Assembly (NCBI GenBank): GCA_037447655.1
Contig: JBBHKE010001111.1
Coordinates: forward strand, 1 to 53,197
Reading direction: 5' to 3'
Source of the DNA: Zygnema cylindricum
Taxonomy: Eukaryota > Streptophyta > Zygnematophyceae > Zygnematales > Zygnemataceae
Length of the DNA stretch: 53,197 nucleotides
Part shown: piece by piece, positions 9,900 to 20,149 of the stretch
How the letters are laid out: the number at the start of each line of letters is the position of its first letter
Numbering within the stretch: position 1 is the first letter of the stretch
Translations under genes and position numbers: made by a program
Notes under the pieces: generated by a model
What the model was told of the DNA's origin: nothing
The model's input: only the letters and a program-made list of their open reading frames with translations
Databases searched by the model: none

Positions 9900-11128
9900 T
9901 GATAGGATCTTTACACTAAAATAAAACTGAGTGCAAATGCAATCGGAAGCATAAACGATAAAACACACACAAGAGAAAGATAACCCCACGGAAGCCAATA
10001 TATTCCACGGAGAACTTTTCTCACATAATTTCCTCACACCCTGAAAACACACTCACTTCTAACTCCTCTTAATCATATAAAATATAATTTTGACTAATCT
10101 CCTCTAACTTTTCAAGAAACAACACAAAGCTATCAAACTCCCTTAACTCCTTGAACTCCTTCATAATCTACAAGGAGGATCAACTCTCGCCCAATTGATT
10201 GATTAAAATCTCTTTCTCACTACGCCTCAATATACTCTTATAAGACGTCACGTAACAACACCAACTAAACCATACATGTAATACGCACTAAGCACCTACC
10301 AATGAAACTACACCGATACGTAACATAACAAAGTACACGAAAGTAAATTCAAACATAATCAACTACAAAAGACTTGACCAACGCCAAATACAATCCGAAT
10401 AAGTATGACGTGCGCAGAATGCGCACTGGTCAAACACCAAACGTACAATTCATCACACGGAATAAAGTACGCAGTCACCTCGAAATATCATTGCTTGCCG
10501 TACACTTTCAAAGGAACGTACGCCAACGTCAACCGAAAAACTCCACAACAAAGTAAAACGATCTCGGCCGTACAAATGTACGCTGCAACCGAAAGGACAA
10601 ATCTCCACATTGAACCGAAATAGAATCGTGCGTTGCGACGCGAAACTTCGTCAATTCTCGCGGACGCCCGATTCACTCAAATGAAACGTCAAGACCTCAA
10701 GCGAATTCCCAAGTACCAAAGTACAAAGACGCGACGCGCAAAACGCGTGCAAGCAACATACACGACAAAGTACACCTCAGAACAAATACCACTACGATCA
10801 CTATGACACATAACCGTACAGTGACAGAGACCCTCCGTACAAAGACTTAAATAGGACAGAACATAAATTACACTGACGCACAAAATCCTCACTTAAACAA
10901 AGCGTACAATGATTGCTAAATTGTCAATCGACGCTAACGACAAATTCCACAATGTAAAACCTAACAATCCCCCTCTCAATGTGGGAATTGTCGAACTGCC
11001 ACCTCAACTCCAAAATAACGTAAACCAACTTACACGAAACAACAAAAGACAAACTGGACGGCCATGCGACAGACACGCGACAGCCGATTACAAATTTGTT
11101 AAATTTGATTACAAATTTGAATCTAACA
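9900..11128 (-). mobile_element. LTR-like insertion within the purine tract
   Basis: A non-purine segment of 1229 bp interrupts the purine tract. On the minus strand it begins TGTTAGATTC and ends GATCCTATCA, the TG...CA form of an LTR. A second TGTTAGG preceded by a purine run (GAGAGGGGGAT, complement of 10967-10977) lies inside at 10966, so an alternative reading is a 3' LTR (9900-10966) plus polypurine tract and a short internal remnant. Flanks are GAGAA and GAGTG, not a clean duplication in this repetitive purine context. No coding domain is recognised. Confidence 0.5.
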
Positions 11129-11990
11129 GAGTGAGAGGGAGAGAGAGGGAAAGGGAGAATGAAAGGGAGTCGGGGAGGAGAAAAACGGATGGAGAGAGGA
11201 GATTGAGGGAAGGAGAGATGAGAGTGGAGAAGAGTGGGAGTGTTGGGGAAAGGCATAGGGGGAGAAGGGAAATGTCGGAAAGAGATGAAATGGGGTGGAG
11301 TATGTATGACAAAGAGAAAAAGAGAGAGGGCGTGAAGGGAATTGAGAGAGATAAAAAGAAAGGGAGAAAGATGGAAAGAAGAGAGGAGATAGAAAGAGGA
11401 TAGGGAAGGGGAGAAGGCGAGGGAGAGAGTGGGAAAGGGAAGGGAGAGGGTGAGGTAGAAGGAGAGAGTGGCAATGGGTGAAGGCGAGGGAGATAGAGAG
11501 GGAGAGGGAGAGTGAGAAGGAGGAAGAGTGTCAATATGATAAGGAAAGGGGAAGGTGTGGGGAAAGAGAGGAGGGAGAATCGGGAGGTTTGCGAATAGAG
11601 AAATATAGGAGGTGTATGAGAGAGAGGAGAAAGGGGGGGAGACGGGGGAGTGAAGAAGAGAGGCGGAGGTGGAGAGGTAGTGGGAAAAAAGAGAAGGGGA
11701 GAGGTGGCGAGAGAGGGGAAGTGGGATGGAGGTGGTGAGGGAGAGAGTGAGGTATCGGGAGAGGGAGAAGATAGGGGGTTAAATTTGACAATTAAAAAGG
11801 GGAGTGAACAAGAGTGGAAAGAGGGGAAAAGGGAGCTGTGAGATGAAAGAGTGGAACAAAAGAAAGGGGAAGAGGAGAGGAGAAAAAGAATAGAGGGAGA
11901 GAAAGAGGGTGAACGAGGGATAAGAGGCGAAAAGGGTGGGAAAGGGAGAAAGAGAGGGAGTGGGAGAGGGAGAGAGAAAGGGTTCGAATC
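11129..11990. repeat. Long polypurine tract, about 860 nt
   Basis: The plus strand is almost entirely A and G, built from irregular GAGAGGGAGA, GAAAGGG and GGAGAGG blocks with scattered T and C. Translations in all frames give arginine/glutamate/glycine-rich or proline/serine/leucine-rich strings that I treat as artefacts. It lies directly upstream of an LRR exon in what looks like an intron, with the purine strand as the sense strand. Confidence 0.8.
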
Positions 11991-12088
11991 TTTGTTAGAA
12001 AATTTTGAACTAGATTTGTTTTTTCCGTGACATTATTTTTACTCAACAAAGTTCTTATAATTGGTTTTATAAATTCCTCGTGTGACAG

Positions 12089-12160
12089 AGATTTAAGTAA
12101 CAACTTGCTAAATGGAAACATTCCATCGTCTATTTGTCAACTGGGCTCTCTAAAAATATT
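12089..12160 (+). pseudogene. 72-nt exon encoding one plant-type LRR
   Basis: Exactly 72 nt lie between an acceptor (TGTGACAG, AG at 12087-12088) and a donor (GTAAGA at 12161). Both splice sites are phase 2: the donor leaves TT and the acceptor supplies A, rebuilding Leu. The encoded unit is (L)DLSNNLLNGNIP followed by SSICQLGSLKI, an exact fit to the plant extracellular LRR consensus LxLxxNxLxGxIPxxIxxLxxL. Genes such as ERECTA also use one LRR per 72-nt exon. No LRR exon is visible upstream within this window, and the next exon has a lost acceptor, so I treat the locus as a pseudogene fragment, although this exon itself is intact. Confidence 0.75.
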
Positions 12161-12746
12161 GTAAGACACATGACACTAAAGTTGTAGAACGTACCAAAAG
12201 AGTCGTGTAAATGGAATATTCTCGTTAGAAAAAGTCCGTACCACATAATTAATCATAAATTTTCTCAAAAGAAAAGGATTATTTTTAGTTTTTTATTTTA
12301 TCATTGTTAACGTAATTATAGAAATTTCCATGATTCAATGGTGGATAAGGCTGGGAGGGGGGAGGAGGTGGGGGTAAGGTAAAAGTTGAGGGGGCAGGAA
12401 GGTGTTGATGATTGAAATATACGTGGATCAAAAAACTTACATCATAAAAATGTGTATTGTTTTTTTTCCAATGGGTATTTATAGGTTTTTTGAATTTTTC
12501 AAGGAAAAGAAGAGGGGTGAGACAAGTAGGGAGAGGGGGAAAGAGAGGGAGAGAGCGAGTGATGAACAACAAAGGAAAAAAAATAGGGAAAAAAAATGGG
12601 ATAAGAACAATAATAGAGGGAAATGTAGGGAGGGAAGGTAATGGGGAGAGATTGAGGAAGAGTTTTTGCACTACATTTTTTCGTCCTTCGATATTTTTTC
12701 CTGACAAATCTTTATTTATTGGTTTTTTGGATGCCTACTGCAACAT
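12161..12746 (+). other. Intron-like spacer with purine tract between LRR exons
   Basis: It starts GTAAGACACATGACACTA. The next spacer starts GTAAGACACATGACCCTA, so the exon-intron unit was duplicated in tandem. It carries a GA-rich tract at about 12500-12665. The 3' ends of the spacers before the two exons are also alike (ATAATTGGTTTTATAAATTCCTC versus TTTATTGGTTTTTTGGATGCCTA). Confidence 0.6.
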
Positions 12747-12818
12747 ATTTCTTTCTTCCAACCAATTAAGTGGAGGTATTCCATCGTCCATCTGTCAACT
12801 GACATCCCTATATGATTT
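12747..12818 (+). pseudogene. Second 72-nt LRR exon, acceptor lost
   Basis: It encodes FLSSNQLSGGIPSS followed by ICQLTSLYD, an LRR in the same phase and length as the exon at 12089, with donor GTAAGA at 12819. The dinucleotide at the acceptor position (12745-12746) is AT instead of AG, and no nearby AG restores a 72-nt exon. The repeat's conserved Asp/Asn position after the first Leu is also altered (F for D). Nucleotide identity to exon 12089 is high over CCATCGTCYATYTGTCAACTG. This is a tandem duplicate that has decayed. Confidence 0.72.
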
Positions 12819-13392
12819 GTAAGACACATGACCCTATGGTGGGGTTGGTTATCAAAAGAAAGTGGGAGGGAGGTGGAGGGCGAGGAGAGGGTGATAGAGT
12901 GGGGAAACGGTAAAAAATGGGAAAAGTGGGTAATAAGAGGGGGGGAGAGAGATTGGGCGAGCGGGGGGTTGGGAAGCGAGAGAGAGGGAGAGGGACAAAG
13001 GAAGTTGAAAAGGAGGCAGAGAGGGATTGGGAAAAGAGGACAAGGAGATAGTCTTCACGTTTTATTAGGGTGTCTACAAATTATCCATGCAGCGAGTTAA
13101 CAGTTTTTCATTGTTAGATGAGCCTTGTACTTAGAAAGCGTCCTTGAAAAGTCGATTTTTTTTCTATATTCCTATTTGGTTTCCATCAATCACTCATGGT
13201 GGCAAATAATAATTTCAAGTGAAGATACTTTTTCAAAGGTATAAAAAATGGGTTTAGTTTATGGATATATTTTATAAATTTACTTAGATGAATAAATCTT
13301 CGTGCTTTTATGCACATTTGTTTTAGAAGTGTTTTCATACTTGCTTATGCTTACCACGTTTCTTTGTTTGACAATGATCGAGCAAATTACAG
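12819..13392 (+). other. Intron-like spacer with purine tract
   Basis: It begins GTAAGACACATGACCCTA, has a GA-rich tract at about 12845-13055 and ends TTACAG at 13392. A possible further decayed LRR start (GCAG then CGAGTTAACAG at 13093-13105) lacks a donor at the right distance, so I do not call it an exon. Confidence 0.5.
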
Positions 13393-13766
13393 CGATATTT
13401 CAAACAACTATTTTATCGTGCCAATTATTACAGTCAATAAACTCCCATCTTGTGTAGAGATAGGAGACAATTGCCTGTTTGGCTCAAACATCCCATCTAG
13501 ATGCGGATCCAACGGTCAACGACATAAATACGATTGTAAAGCATTTTGCGATGCGACCCAACCCGAAGGACCTTGTGGCGGAGGCGGTAATTTTCTCCAA
13601 CGGCACGATCGGGATATCACGTAGATGTGCATGCAACAAACGTTACAGCAATAAGGCAAACATTTTCACTTGCAAATGTATGTTCCCTTTTGTCAAGACG
13701 CACTCTAGAATGTCTACCGAACGAACTTCTATTTTTTTTCTTTCAAACCCCATGCTTACTATTTAA
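13393..13766 (+). pseudogene. LRR C-terminal cap and EGF-like segment, frameshifted
   Basis: After acceptor TTACAG (AG 13391-13392) the phase-2 frame reads (F)DISNNYFIVPII, then LPSCVEIGDNCLFGSNIPSRC, the last partial LRR and Cys-rich cap of a plant-type LRR ectodomain. A run with six cysteines follows (DCKAFCDATQPEGPCGGGG). After about 13590 this frame soon stops (TAG 13622-13624), whereas the +1-shifted frame continues with FSNGTIGISRRCACNKRYS and KCMFP, which looks like the rest of an EGF-like module. That implies an indel near 13590 and a pseudogene. No transmembrane or kinase domain is visible downstream. The protein would have been extracellular. Confidence is good for the cap, moderate for the EGF-like reading. 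Confidence 0.65.
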
Positions 13767-16429
13767 CAATCCAATATTCATGGTAGCATCTTTGAAGTCA
13801 GTTAAGGTTTTAATAATGTAAAACAAGAAACTAGATCAACAGCAAACTAGTGGCAATAAATTGGACTATTTAATTTGATGATAAATTTCAACAAGTTATG
13901 ACATTCTTCTCTTCACAATTTTCTTCCTCCAAACTAATATGTTTTTTCAAAAACACAACTATAAGCCAAAGTTCCTAATAGCAAGTTAGTACGCGATGCA
14001 TTTGTATTTGGTAAGATGAAATGAAAGTGTACTTTTATCTAAGTTGCAAACAAAGGTTTTGAACTTGGTAAAAAAAAATGTTCCCCTCACAATTGCATAT
14101 TGTTAATTTAGTCGTGTATTTAGTGAAACGTACATTTGCAAGTTGTCTTTTGGTTTCCTAGACGGTGTTGGTATTCAACTTCTGTTTTACCTCGATTCTT
14201 ACAAATTCACAATTTCTTTACGAATATTTTTATGTAATGTTAATAAAATCAACAAGCATTTTTCTTTTTAATTGCAGTTAACAAAAAAATTGTGTGATTT
14301 TTATTACAATGATTTGTTTGTAGTTTGATGTTAAAATTGTATTTTTGGTCAACTCACCTGAATAAAAGCTTACTATCGTAATACCGCCTAAATATAACAA
14401 TAATCAAAGGAAACTTCTCCGAAAGTTACATGAAGAGGTTTACATGCTTGAAATATGTAGCAATTGGATCGAAAGGAAATGTCGATCTTTATTGTTAAAA
14501 AAAAAGGAGTCTATTTACATAAATGAAAAAATACCAATACAATTTTTTGCCTTTTTTAAATAAATCTATTCTCCTTTCACCTCTCTCTCTACTCCTACCT
14601 AGAAAGCCCAAGCATATAGTGTTTTCTTCCCTCCCGTTCAACTTCTCGACCCACTTTCTCCTCGTACGACTTTTCTTTTCTATATCTTCCCTTCACCCCA
14701 ACCACTTAATTATAAAAAATATACAGTTAAAATCGCTAAGTTGTTCAATACCTCCATACTATATACCCCTTCCACATATTTTTAACGTCCAAGAAGTCAA
14801 CTTACTAAAAGTCATTGCTGGTTTTGGGGCACGAAACTGTGTTATTGACAATGGATTATCTTCTCGCATGGTTTTGTAGTGCCGCAAAAACCACCACCTC
14901 CCCATTCCTCCCTTCCTCCCGCTCATCCACGTCCACGTCCCTCTCCTCCTCCACGCTTCCCGTCTCCTCGTCTCCGTCCTCCTCCTCCTCGTTCTTAATT
15001 TCGACCTCTTTGTAACCCATTCCTCCTATTGGGAGCTTAGGTCAAAAGTTTAGACTTCGAAAGTGGGACACCATTTGAAAAAGAGCGAAGGTTTTAATCA
15101 GGAATTTTCAAATTCCAACGTGTTATTCATTGATGGTAAAGACTTACAAAGGGAAGGTTATTCAGTAGATAGCTAGGTCATTTTGAATCCACTTGTGAGT
15201 GGTAGTTGTTCTTGCTATGTCATTTTCATTTTGGGTTTTCTTTAATTTATTATAATTTCACGTTTGTTTTTATTTCGGTTTGTTTAATCGTATTATTTGT
15301 GTTCTATAGCCTTCCTGTTGTAGACAGAAGATTTGTCCATTGGATGAAAGTTTGTCATATTACTTAGAGGTAACATTGTTCTTGAAAGGATTTATAAACC
15401 GTAAGATGCCTAATCTATTTATATTCCTCGTTGTCTTAATGTAGACTGGATACTTTCGTTTCATCTATATGTATATTCATTTTGTTGTATGTATGCGCAA
15501 TCAGTGTACACTAGAGATGTTAATTTGTGACTACAGCTCAGCAATTAGAGTGGAGTCGTGCATGGGACCACTCGGTTTGTCCTCAAATATCATGGAAACA
15601 AATCATGACTTAGAGGCTAGTGGTCAAAGCTCTATTAGTGAATACAAATATTCTAACCAAAATTTTGAAACTCGTGATCTTCAGAGAAGACGTTGATGAA
15701 AAATTTAAAGATCTCATGGAAAAGGAATTTAGTCCGGTTAGAAGATTTGGCAAAGTAAACAATTTACAACTTTTTAAGTGATTGCATCGTAAATGCCAAA
15801 GTGGAAAGACAAAATGGATAGTGGTTTTGCCATTTCTATTAATAAAATGTACTCTATTATCGTCAAATTTAACTTTTCAGCCTTTAAAGGTTACGACATT
15901 AAAAAAAAATGATTTTAAGTAATACTTTATAATATACGTACATTGCGAATGTAAGTGACAATAGGGATGCTCACGTTACTAGAGTGAACGGCCAATGGGA
16001 TTTGGTCATCTCTTAGGATAACTAAAGGTAAAAGGTGAGTAAACCAATTTGACCTTAACAAGGGGTGACGACTGGCATCGCAATTGATAAGCCAAAAGTG
16101 AGGCGTGGTTTGAGAGAGGAAAGTGTACCTTTTGAGATATCGATTTGTTTGTAGGACAAGATTGACGATATGGTGAGTAATATCTCCGTTTCCGGATTTT
16201 GGAGTCGGAGAAGGTCCAAATGGGATAATTGATGTAGGGGAGGAATAAAGTCGTATTGTGCCACATCGATTTGAGGTGGGATTCGACAAACATGTATTTC
16301 CCGAAATAACGACAATCTACGTCCGTCGTCCACAATTCTATTTTGCAACGTTGATGTTGTGCCACGTGTTACATCAATCTCAAACTCAATCCCCATGTTT
16401 AATTTATAGATACATCATCCTGTAGTGAG
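13767..16429. other. Intergenic stretch without a recognised gene
   Basis: AT-rich. It holds a pyrimidine-rich tract at about 14560-15010, including CTCCTCCTCCTCGTTC-like sequence that translates as a serine-rich string, probably compositional. A short open frame at 15469-15696 (75 codons) preceded by ACTACAG-like sequence has no recognisable domain. The frames on the minus strand at 15927-16396 overlap one another and show no domain. Confidence 0.35.
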
Positions 16430-16813
16430 GCGTGTCCAAAAAGTGCACCTTCTTGTGTACTTTCTATTTTACCTCTAACAGCCTAAATGTGCTACATAGT
16501 AAGTTCAAAATTAGAAAATAATCAATGTCCCAAAAATCCTGCCCACACAACCTTACTATTAAGAAAACAAGCGTTAAAACAACACTTCCCTAAAGCCTTA
16601 AACTTTACTAGTCACCTAAGCCACATGCTTCCCGACAAAACAATAATTTATGAGCAAGGAGAGCTTTGGTCATCATATATGTTACCATTTTCTCATCTAA
16701 CACATAACTCAATTTAGAAAAAATTGTCATAACCTATTCTCTAACAAAGTAAAGCTCTATATCAATATGTTTGCTTTAAAATGGTGACTGGGATAAAGAA
16801 TGTAAGCAATTCC
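16430..16813 (-). pseudogene. pol: Copia family D-like RNase H C-terminus and 3' end
   Basis: The complement of 16740-16813 reads GIAYILYPSHHFKANILI then S-F-T, a decayed form of the copia RNase H end (P-x-H-F-K-A-K-H-I-D-I). Downstream on the minus strand the sequence matches 19790-20150 in order (GGTCATCATxTxTxxxACCATTTTCTCATC, then GTGTCCAAA-AGTG), the 3' untranslated part of another D copy. A family B solo LTR inserted exactly at 16814 within the RNase H codons. Confidence 0.6.
16809..16813. repeat. 5-bp target site duplication ATTCC
   Basis: ATTCC at 16809-16813 is repeated exactly at 18969-18973, directly outside the ends of the family B LTR at 16814-18968. Confidence 0.82.
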
Positions 16814-18968
16814 TATTGTTCTTTGGCCTAAAATAGATCGCAGACGCCACCCAAACTATCAAACAAAATATTAAGCAAAGCTAGGGCAATGAACAATCAT
16901 TTGAAATACATCCTCAATTTAACATACATGCATACACAGATGCAATCAATCATCTGCACACAAGCAGGGCAATCATGTGTACACAGACAAAGCAAGCATG
17001 CATACACAAATGCATGAATAACATTTAGGGTTACATGAAAATCACAAAAAGCCCTAGGACAAATGCATTAATAATACATAACAAACAAAACAAATACATG
17101 TACAATGCATGACTAACAAATATAAAATTAAATCATATAAAAAATAATAAATGAATACATCACAAATAAACAAAAACATAATCAAATAACTGTATCACTT
17201 AAATGCATGACCTAATCGGCGACCCTAAAAGTCTACATTTTCAGTCCCTACTTTTCATGCTAAGCATTGATGATTAATTCCTAACAAAGTTCATTCCTAT
17301 ATATACGCTTGTGAGATGTTAACGAATCACTAAAGTTGACTTCCATTATGCGTCTCAATAATTGTGGGGAAAATATTACTGAAGGGCGTGCCTTTTATTA
17401 GGTCGCGTCTATAAATCACTTTTTATTTGCGTGGCTTACTCTGGTTGGTAACACGTAGATTAATATTCAATGCTTAAAATCTGAAAGAATCTTCGAATGC
17501 AATGTCAGAGTGCAATATCTGTACGAGCGGAGGTAATATCTGTACCAGTGGAGAAAATATCAATACATGTGGAGAAAATTAATGACTCGTACAGAGGGCA
17601 TTAAATGTACTACCCAAAATTTCAAAACGCAACGACAAAAAAGGCGGTGGCAAACTTTGATCGTGGGAGTGTGACATGATAAATTCGGCGGATATGCAAC
17701 CACCCTGGCGGAAGGCACATGGCCCTTGCGACATGTACGCACATACGCGCGCGCTTATCGTGGATTCTTTTTACCTTTTCCACGCGACCTATTTTTACAC
17801 GTTCTGTATTCAAGAATTGTCCTCATTGTGCACGGTCTTAGAAAACTGTAGGTTGGTGATGTAGCGTCACGGATAAAAAGTGTAATTGAAATCCAACGGT
17901 CCTAGTTTTTTCCTACAACCTTGGACAAATTTCTGTTATGTTGTTCTTGTTGAAAAATAATATTTTATGTAGGAACTTGTACAAAACGGTACGGCCGTCA
18001 ATAAAAAACCCCACTTTTTGCTAATGGAAGTCCACCCTAAGTGTCAAAAAATCCAACGTAAATTACGTAACTGTCATTAAGTCCTATTTATCTATAACAA
18101 ACTGCTACTAATAGTAAACAAATCGTAAGCGTACACCTAAGAGTCAAGCTATCGTAAGCGTACGCTTGTCTACAAATACGACACATAAACACACACAATT
18201 TAAAGGGTTCAAATCCGTAATGATCACGTAAATAAAACGTCTCATAATCAACCATAATTTACTAATACGAAAAAGACAAAACATTGTTGCTCCACATATT
18301 TACAAGTACACACAATCTCAAAAAATCGTAAACTGACTCATTCAACGTAACTCCTCGAATGTTGTCAAACAATGCGAGACGTCCAAAATATACATCTTGT
18401 GATTTGACGCGATTTCGCTTCCCCACTAGTTGAAAAATATCGGCGGTCTTTGTCTACCGTCTATATCAGTTATTCGGCACCCTTGATGTCGTGCCACGTG
18501 GTCCCAAAGTCCATTTGACGAAACAACGTCAAACCATCCAAATCTTTTGTACTGCAATCACGTACTTCGTCATAAATGTTGTCTGCCAAATTAGAGTGCA
18601 CCTGTCAAATTAAACGAATCAAACCGACGATGTCTTTTTTAATAAATGTCGTCTGTCCCATTCTGTTTTGTACAGCCGGTGTACATACTCAAATATTATT
18701 TACATTTCACATCGAATCGCTTCGCGATACGCCGTTCATTTCTCGAACACATTTCATAAATTACGTGCATTGGTTTGCGTCACTCAATTTGATTCCGTAC
18801 GTCACAAAAAAATTACGTTCCATTAATCCCCCAATCCGCAAATCCATTCGAACCTCCAGAGTAAAATTTAGTGAGTATCTGTTCATTAATATCTCTCCAA
18901 GTACGCACGAAACGTTGCGTACGCATGAAACTTTGCGTATGCACGAAACTAACTTTTAAAAAACAACA
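16814..18968 (-). mobile_element. Solo LTR, copia family B (subtype a), with nested MITE
   Basis: Bounded by TATTGTTC (degraded TGTTGTTC) and AACAACA, with a perfect ATTCC duplication. Total 2155 bp. Removing the nested 704-bp element and its extra TAA leaves about 1448 bp, close to the other B LTRs. The LTR 3' half (plus coordinates 16814-17330) matches the copies at 2890 and 31740-32237. The 5' half (plus 18040-18968) is closest to the LTR at 43872-45182, for example GGTTCGAATGGATTTGCGGA. It lies in the RNase H remnant of a D-like element. Confidence 0.85.
17334..18037. mobile_element. Harbinger-like MITE nested in the solo LTR (704 bp)
   Basis: Termini are imperfect inverted repeats: AGTTGACTTCCATTA at the left, and the complement of the right end is GGGTGGACTTCCATTA. 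TAA flanks both sides (17331-17333 and 18038-18040). The empty site is visible in another LTR copy, where the complement of 31738-31753 reads CAAATCACTAAGTGTC with a single TAA. A 3-bp TAA/TTA duplication and a GGG-type terminus fit PIF/Harbinger-derived MITEs. No transposase frame is seen. It contains about 24-bp imperfect tandem units near 17510-17580 (ATATCTGTACxAG-GGAG). Confidence 0.75.
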
Positions 18969-18973
18969 ATTCC

Positions 18974-19789
18974 AACCTCAACAAGCAACCCATCACACAC
19001 ATCCACCTCCTTTTCACCTATTTTGACCCCTTTTTTCATGCCATCCTTGACCATCTTTTATGTTCTTCCATGGCAACTGGAATAGCAAAAGATGATGATC
19101 AAGTAGCTATAAGAAAACAAGCAAAAACATTTTAAAATATTCCAGTTTGAAAGACAACTATAAATAAAAACAAGATAGGGAACAAATAGAATCTATCTCA
19201 AAATTTACAATTGTGCGTAGGATAAAATAAGTATACAACATGCGAGATTACACATAAATAAGTCAACATATTTGAGAGTTATTCTTGATAAAACTTACCA
19301 AAAAAACCATATTGTGATTCATAACTTTTTATTATAGCAAAACTTTCTAAGCCCAAATTGTACACAATCAAAGAGCTCCTACTTTGCAAATGACCAATTT
19401 GATATCATTTTGTCTTCACGTAACAGTACAAAACGTACAACAAGTATCTACATATACAAATGTAGATCTAACTTTCAGATCTAACTTTTAATCAGCATAT
19501 CAAAAATGTCATATGATCTTAAATTGCGTACACTAGATAAATATCTGTGCCATCATGTTTATGCCTACACATTTTCGTGCCGATTAAAATTAAGACTCAA
19601 ATAATACTTCAAAATTGGACTCACGCAAATTTTTCAAAGCATCATGCAAATCCGAGACACAAAACTGAGAAGTTCTTATGCTGTCCGTAACAACATTTGG
19701 CATCGTTGAAAGCATGTTGCTTGTCCACAACATCCCATGTGGATTTTTTGCGGTTTGTCATTGATATCCAAAAATACAACTCCCTATGT
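18974..19789. other. Unassigned stretch between copia fragments
   Basis: No gene or clear repeat is recognised. It may be the continuation of the D-like element on the far side of the B solo LTR, but I could not follow RNase H or RT motifs into it. Confidence 0.35.
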
Positions 19790-20149
19790 ACTAACCCGTG
19801 TCCAAAGAGTGTACTTTCAGGTGTACTCCCTTCTTTGTCAATGTCACCCTAAATTTGGTTCATATTTAACCAGAAGTCCCACATTATCTTTAACTTTATT
19901 TCTACTTCTCCACTCACACCTAAGGAAATGAGAGAACAGTGGCATTTAAAATAACACCCCTCTAAAACGTTAGAATCTGGTAGAAACTCATCCCACATGC
20001 TACTCTACAGATATGTAGTTTTGATGCAAGTAAAGGCTTGGTCATCATGTTTGCCACCATTTTCTCATCAAGCACATAACTTAAGAATTTTCCCTATAAC
20101 ACTTTTTCCGAGAAAATGAAGTTTGATGTCCATATGCTCACTTGTCAAT
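19790..20149 (-). mobile_element. 3' non-coding end of copia family D element
   Basis: Homologous in order to 16430-16760, and shares GGTCATCATGTTTGCCACCA and TTCTCATCA with the region downstream of RNase H in family A elements (for example 32680-32720). No LTR boundary can be placed. Confidence 0.5.

Noticed and set aside
10967-11120. Host coding exon around the plus-strand frame at 10909 (NNPPLNVGIVELPPQL)
   Set aside because: It lies inside the LTR-like insertion next to a purine run and TGTTAGG terminus, so it is better read as element sequence; no domain is recognised.
10909-11840. Arg/Glu/Gly-rich open frames on the plus strand and Ser/Pro/Leu-rich ones on the minus strand
   Set aside because: They are translations of a purine tract: all frames are open because few stop codons can form, and composition is purely that of the repeat.
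13093-13167. Possible third LRR exon after GCAG at 13093
   Set aside because: The start resembles an LRR exon (GAGTTAA-CAGT) but it meets a stop after a few codons and there is no GT donor 72 nt downstream.
14523-15015. Ser-rich frame with CTCCTC repeats
   Set aside because: Low-complexity pyrimidine tract with overlapping frames and no domain.
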